A stretch of 64,000 bases of DNA from JACJXW01 sp964418125 (lineage in GTDB: Bacteria > Bacteroidota > Bacteroidia > Chitinophagales > Saprospiraceae). A model generated the notes under the pieces. It was not told the DNA's origin. It searched no databases and was given only the letters and a program-made list of their open reading frames with translations. The position numbers and the translations under genes are program-made. Every line of letters begins with the position of its first letter. Within the stretch, counting starts at the first letter, position 1. The DNA lies in assembly GCA_964418125.1 (NCBI GenBank), contig CAYQKY010000001.1, positions 1 to 64,000 on the forward strand, in the 5' to 3' direction. Of this stretch, positions 60,832 to 64,000 are shown piece by piece.

Positions 60832-63624
60832 TTAATGCGCCTCCAGCCAGTTCTCTCCCACCCCCATCTCCACCAGGATCGGCACCTTCAGCCCGGGAAT
60901 GGTGTGTTTCATCTTGTCCTCGATGATCGGCTTGATGGTTTCCAGCTCTTCCTTCAGTACATCGAAGACCAGTTCGTCGTGCACCTGCAGGATCATCCTG
61001 GACTGGAAGCCCTGCTTGCTGAACTCCCGGTGGATGTTGACCATAGCGATCTTGATCATATCGGCGGCAGAGCCCTGTATCGGGGTATTAATGGCGTTGC
61101 GCTCGGCATGGCCGCGCACAACGGAGTTACGGGAGCCGATGTCGCGCAGGTAGCGGCGGCGGCCCATCAGGGTTTTGACGTAGCCGTTCTCGCGAGCTTC
61201 CTTGACCGCCCGGTCCATATAGCTTTTCAGGCCGGGGTAGCGCTTGAAGTACTGGTTGATCAGTTCCTGCGCCTCACTGCGTTTGATCTCCAGCTGTTGG
61301 GACAGGTTGTGGGCGCCGGCCCCGTAGATGAGGGAGAAGTTGACCGTCTTGGCGCGGTAGCGCTGCTCTTTGGTGACTTCTTCATAAGGCACGTCGAATA
61401 CGCGGGCGGCGGTGGCGCGGTGGATATCCTTGCCGGACTGGAAGGCCTCCAGCATGGCCTCGTCGCCGCTGATCTCGGCGATGAGGCGGAGCTCGATCTG
61501 GGAATAGTCGGCGGCTAACAAAACGTGGTTTTCATCCCGGGGAATAAATGCCTCCCGCACGCGGGCGCCCTCCGGTGTCCGTACCGGTATATTCTGCAGG
61601 TTGGGGTTGTTGGAACTCAGGCGGCCGGTGGCGGCAAGGGCCTGGTTGAAGGAGCTGTGGATGCGCCCGGTGCGCGGGTTAACCAGCTTGGGCAGGGCAT
61701 CCACGTAGGTGGACTTCAGTTTGGTCAGCCCCCGGTGTTTGAGGATGCTCTCTACAATGGGGTGTTCCTTGTGCAGTTCGGCCAGCTTCTCCTCGTTGGT
61801 GCTGTACTGCCCCGATTTGGTCTTTCGCCAGCGGTAGGGCAGGCCCAGCTTATCGAAAAGAACTTCGCCCACCTGCTTGGGGGAGGCGATGTTGAAGTCT
61901 ACGCCCGCCTGCTTGTGGACTTCCTTTTCCAGTTCCAGGATCTCCTTATCCAGTTCTTTGGAGTACTCGTTGAGAAATTCTGTATCGACGTTAACGCCTT
62001 CATACTCCAGGTCGGTCAGGGCGAGAATGAGGGGCGCCTCGATCTCGTCGTAAAGTTTCTGAAAGCCTTCCACCTTCAGACGGGGCGCCAGGTACTCCTT
62101 CAGCTGCAGCGTGATGTCGGCGTCCTCGGCAGCGTATTCTTTGACCTTTTCCACATCTACGTCCCGCATGGTCAGTTGCCCTCTGCCCTTTTTACCGATG
62201 AGCTTCTCGATGGAGACGGGCTGGTATTTCAGGTAAGTCTCCGCCATGTAATCCATATTGTGGCGCAGCTCCGGCTCCAGCAGGTAGTGGGCGATCATGG
62301 TGTCGAAGAGGTGGCCCTTCAGCTCTACTCCGTAGTACTTCAGCACAATGGCGTCGTACTTGATGTTCTGGCCGGTTTTTTCGATCTTTTCATTTTCCAG
62401 CAGCGGCTTGAACAGGCCGACCACTCGTTGCGCCTCCTCCTTTCCTTCCGGGACGGGCACGTAGTAGGCTTCTTTGGGCTTTACGGCGAAAGAGATGCCC
62501 ACCAATTCCGCCTGGGTAGGTTCAACGCTGGTGGTCTCGGTATCGAAACAAAAGCTCTTTTGCCCGGACAACAAGCGAATCAGCTCCGCCTGTTTTACTT
62601 CGGTATCAACCAGATGATACTCGTGCGAGGTGTTTGCGATATTTTTGTCTGCCACCGAGTGGGCCGGCGGAGGCGGTATGTTGGGCTTTACCGTTTCTCC
62701 CTGCGCAAAGAGGTCTCCCTGTGTACCGCCCTGTTGCGCCTTCTCCGGCTCGCCGAGGATCTGTTCGGCCAGCGTCCGGAATTCCAGCTCCCGGAAGATC
62801 TCCGCCAGCTTCTCCCGGTCCGGTTCTTCGATGATGAATTTTTCGGCGTCAAATTGGATGGGCGCCTCTACATTGATGGTGGCCAGCTTTTTAGATAGTA
62901 TGGCCTGTTCACTGAATTCTTTGACGCGTTCCTGCTGTTTGCCCTTCAGTTCGTCGGCGTGCTCGATCAGGTTTTCGATGGAGCTGTATTGTTCCAGCAG
63001 CTTGGCGGCAGTCTTGGGGCCGATGCCGGGAATGCCGGGAATGTTGTCGACGCTGTCCCCCTGCAGGCCTAGCATATCGATCACCTGTTCCACCCGTTCA
63101 ATACCCCATTTCTCCAGTATTTCCGGCACCCCCATGATCTCTATGCCATTGCCCTGCCTTGAAGGTTTGTACAGCAAGACCTTTTCGGTGACCAACTGTC
63201 CGAAGTCCTTATCCGGAGTGACCATATATACGGTATAGCCCTCTTCGGCCGCCTGCCGGGCCAGGGTGCCGATCACGTCGTCGGCCTCGTAGCCGTCGAC
63301 CGTGACGACCGGTATCTTGAAGGCTTTGACAATGGCCTCGATGTAGGGCATGGCCACGGTGATGTCCTCCGGCTGGTCTTCCCGGTTGGCTTTGTAGGGC
63401 TCGTACATTTCGTGGCGGAAAGTGGGGGTCGAAAGGTCGAAGGCCACCGCGATGTGGGTGGGGTTCTGCGAGCTCATCAGGTCCCACAGCGTGCGCGTGA
63501 AGCCCATGGCCGCCGAGGTGTTCACCCCTTTGGAGTTGATCAGGGGCCGGCCGATGAAGGCGAAGTGGGCCCGGTACATGAGGGCGTGGCCGTCGAGGAG
63601 GAATAGTCTTTTGTCTTCAGGCAT
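60832..63624 (-). CDS. polA: DNA polymerase I
   Basis: 930 residues, all three activities likely. The 5'-3' nuclease domain (about 1-290) has the acidic site (FLLDGHALMYRAHFA, VTPDKDFGQLV, GDSVDNIPGIPGIG). The 3'-5' exonuclease domain (about 340-520) retains FDTETTS and AEDADITLQL, so proofreading appears intact. The polymerase domain has motif A DYSQIELRLIAE, motif B RAKTVNFSLIYG with Phe at the nucleotide-selecting place, and motif C QVHDELVFDV. Fills gaps and removes RNA primers. Monocistronic, minus strand. Confidence 0.97.
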   Translation of the reverse strand: MPEDKRLFLLDGHALMYRAHFAFIGRPLINSKGVNTSAAMGFTRTLWDLMSSQNPTHIAVAFDLSTPTFRHEMYEPYKANREDQPEDITVAMPYIEAIVKAFKIPVVTVDGYEADDVIGTLARQAAEEGYTVYMVTPDKDFGQLVTEKVLLYKPSRQGNGIEIMGVPEILEKWGIERVEQVIDMLGLQGDSVDNIPGIPGIGPKTAAKLLEQYSSIENLIEHADELKGKQQERVKEFSEQAILSKKLATINVEAPIQFDAEKFIIEEPDREKLAEIFRELEFRTLAEQILGEPEKAQQGGTQGDLFAQGETVKPNIPPPPAHSVADKNIANTSHEYHLVDTEVKQAELIRLLSGQKSFCFDTETTSVEPTQAELVGISFAVKPKEAYYVPVPEGKEEAQRVVGLFKPLLENEKIEKTGQNIKYDAIVLKYYGVELKGHLFDTMIAHYLLEPELRHNMDYMAETYLKYQPVSIEKLIGKKGRGQLTMRDVDVEKVKEYAAEDADITLQLKEYLAPRLKVEGFQKLYDEIEAPLILALTDLEYEGVNVDTEFLNEYSKELDKEILELEKEVHKQAGVDFNIASPKQVGEVLFDKLGLPYRWRKTKSGQYSTNEEKLAELHKEHPIVESILKHRGLTKLKSTYVDALPKLVNPRTGRIHSSFNQALAATGRLSSNNPNLQNIPVRTPEGARVREAFIPRDENHVLLAADYSQIELRLIAEISGDEAMLEAFQSGKDIHRATAARVFDVPYEEVTKEQRYRAKTVNFSLIYGAGAHNLSQQLEIKRSEAQELINQYFKRYPGLKSYMDRAVKEARENGYVKTLMGRRRYLRDIGSRNSVVRGHAERNAINTPIQGSAADMIKIAMVNIHREFSKQGFQSRMILQVHDELVFDVLKEELETIKPIIEDKMKHTIPGLKVPILVEMGVGENWLEAH

Positions 63625-63732
63625 GGGTGATTGTTAAGGTCGATTAATTGGTGTCGTGAAAATAGGGAATTTTTGGGGTTCGCAGGGGTGCCTGTATCCT
63701 GTTTTCAGATTGGCTTTCCCGGCACTTTTAGT

Positions 63733-64000
63733 TTAAGCCCCCCTATCCCTGATCAATTCCAGAAAACCATCAGAATCGATCACATCAACTTTTGGAAAGT
63801 CAATTTCTTTCAATGTATTGAAATGCTTATCCTCAGTAACAATAAATTTTGCATTAGCCGCAATGGCGCAATCCACAAATTTATTATCATCCGGATCTGC
63901 ATCAATCAAACCCCAGCGGTAATAAACTTCTTTTTTTTCAATGTTGGGTAGAGAAAGTAAGAGGCGGATCACATTCTCCGCAATAGCAGGAGTAATCTGC
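63733..64000 (-). CDS. PIN-domain toxin-like protein, 5' end cut by the window
   Basis: The frame is open to the window edge, so only the C-terminal 88 residues or so are seen. The GTG at 63972 is internal, since coding sequence (ITPAIAENVIRLLLSL) continues upstream. DADPDDNKFVDCAIAANA and FIVTEDKHFNTLKE carry the late acidic residues of PIN-family RNase toxins (PF13470-like), and LKEIDFPKVDVIDSDGFLELI ends the fold. Its antitoxin would lie outside the window. In a toxin-antitoxin pair it would cut RNA when unchecked. Confidence 0.75.
   Translation of the reverse strand, partial: QITPAIAENVIRLLLSLPNIEKKEVYYRWGLIDADPDDNKFVDCAIAANAKFIVTEDKHFNTLKEIDFPKVDVIDSDGFLELIRDRGA

Noticed and set aside
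61525..62898. 457-residue plus-strand frame
   Set aside because: Antisense to polA, which is intact and full length.
1..64000. tRNA or rRNA genes
   Set aside because: No tRNA cloverleaf with a T-arm GTTCRANNC and terminal stem was found by eye on either strand, and no rRNA-like sequence.

Overview
The window is chromosomal DNA from a member of the Bacteroidota, most likely of the Saprospiria (Lewinella/Phaeodactylibacter-like). This rests on protein family content rather than on a database match. The clues are a TonB-dependent receptor with an N-terminal carboxypeptidase-D-like domain followed by a DUF4249 lipoprotein, a DUF4175 membrane/coiled-coil protein, a CBS / outer-membrane protein / NAD kinase cluster, a YbeY of the Bacteroidota type, fused aspartokinase-homoserine dehydrogenase, a mevalonate-pathway decarboxylase, and the -7 promoter motif TAnnTTTG found again and again before genes. 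Base composition is moderately GC-rich with AT-rich intergenic gaps. I see no rRNA, tRNA, CRISPR array, insertion sequence or prophage.

Layout. 0.3-12 kb: hemA and a cation-chloride cotransporter (minus), aspS (plus, with seven 8-bp repeats in its leader), a scar joining fragments of a DUF433 antitoxin gene and a secreted-protein gene, then minus-strand GNAT, serine hydrolase, amidohydrolase and heme A synthase genes. 11.9-12.6 kb: a 0.7-kb gene-free segment with an AT-rich stretch and DnaA-box-like 9-mers at which transcription diverges; it is a candidate replication origin. 12.6-17 kb: SRAP, dtd, MazG-like, then minus-strand PrsW, hydrolase and a tRNA-queuosine-mannosyltransferase-like gene. 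17-25 kb: GAF-PP2C phosphatase, TM2-TPR-SHOCT protein, CBS protein, POTRA/barrel protein, NAD kinase, cyclase, small membrane protein, nucleotidyltransferase. 25-28.4 kb: aldehyde dehydrogenase, YqeY, rsmA (minus). 28.6-42.6 kb: pdxA, TonB receptor + DUF4249, OmpA lipoprotein (minus), hydrolase, M1 peptidase, DUF4175, RsbW-like kinase, ybeY. 42.9-50.2 kb: thrA-thrB-thrC and a second M1-like peptidase, with two parS-like palindromes 436 bp apart. 50.5-57.9 kb: mvaD, rhodanese, alpha-oxoamine synthase + GNAT N-acyltransferase (possible sphingo-/sulfonolipid pair), divergent Nramp, FKBP, HD protein. 58.2-60.5 kb: response regulator, sensor kinase and BOF protein, a set resembling QseBC-YgiW. 60.8-64 kb: polA and the edge of a PIN-domain toxin gene.

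How it fits together. Most genes are core housekeeping (heme a, threonine, NADP, vitamin B6, isoprenoid, rRNA and tRNA maturation). The more unusual content is a possible origin/centromere neighbourhood, several kinds of intergenic palindrome and short tandem repeat, one gene-decay scar, a possible partner-switching pair (PP2C phosphatase and RsbW-like kinase, 23 kb apart), and the lipid and QseBC-like sets.
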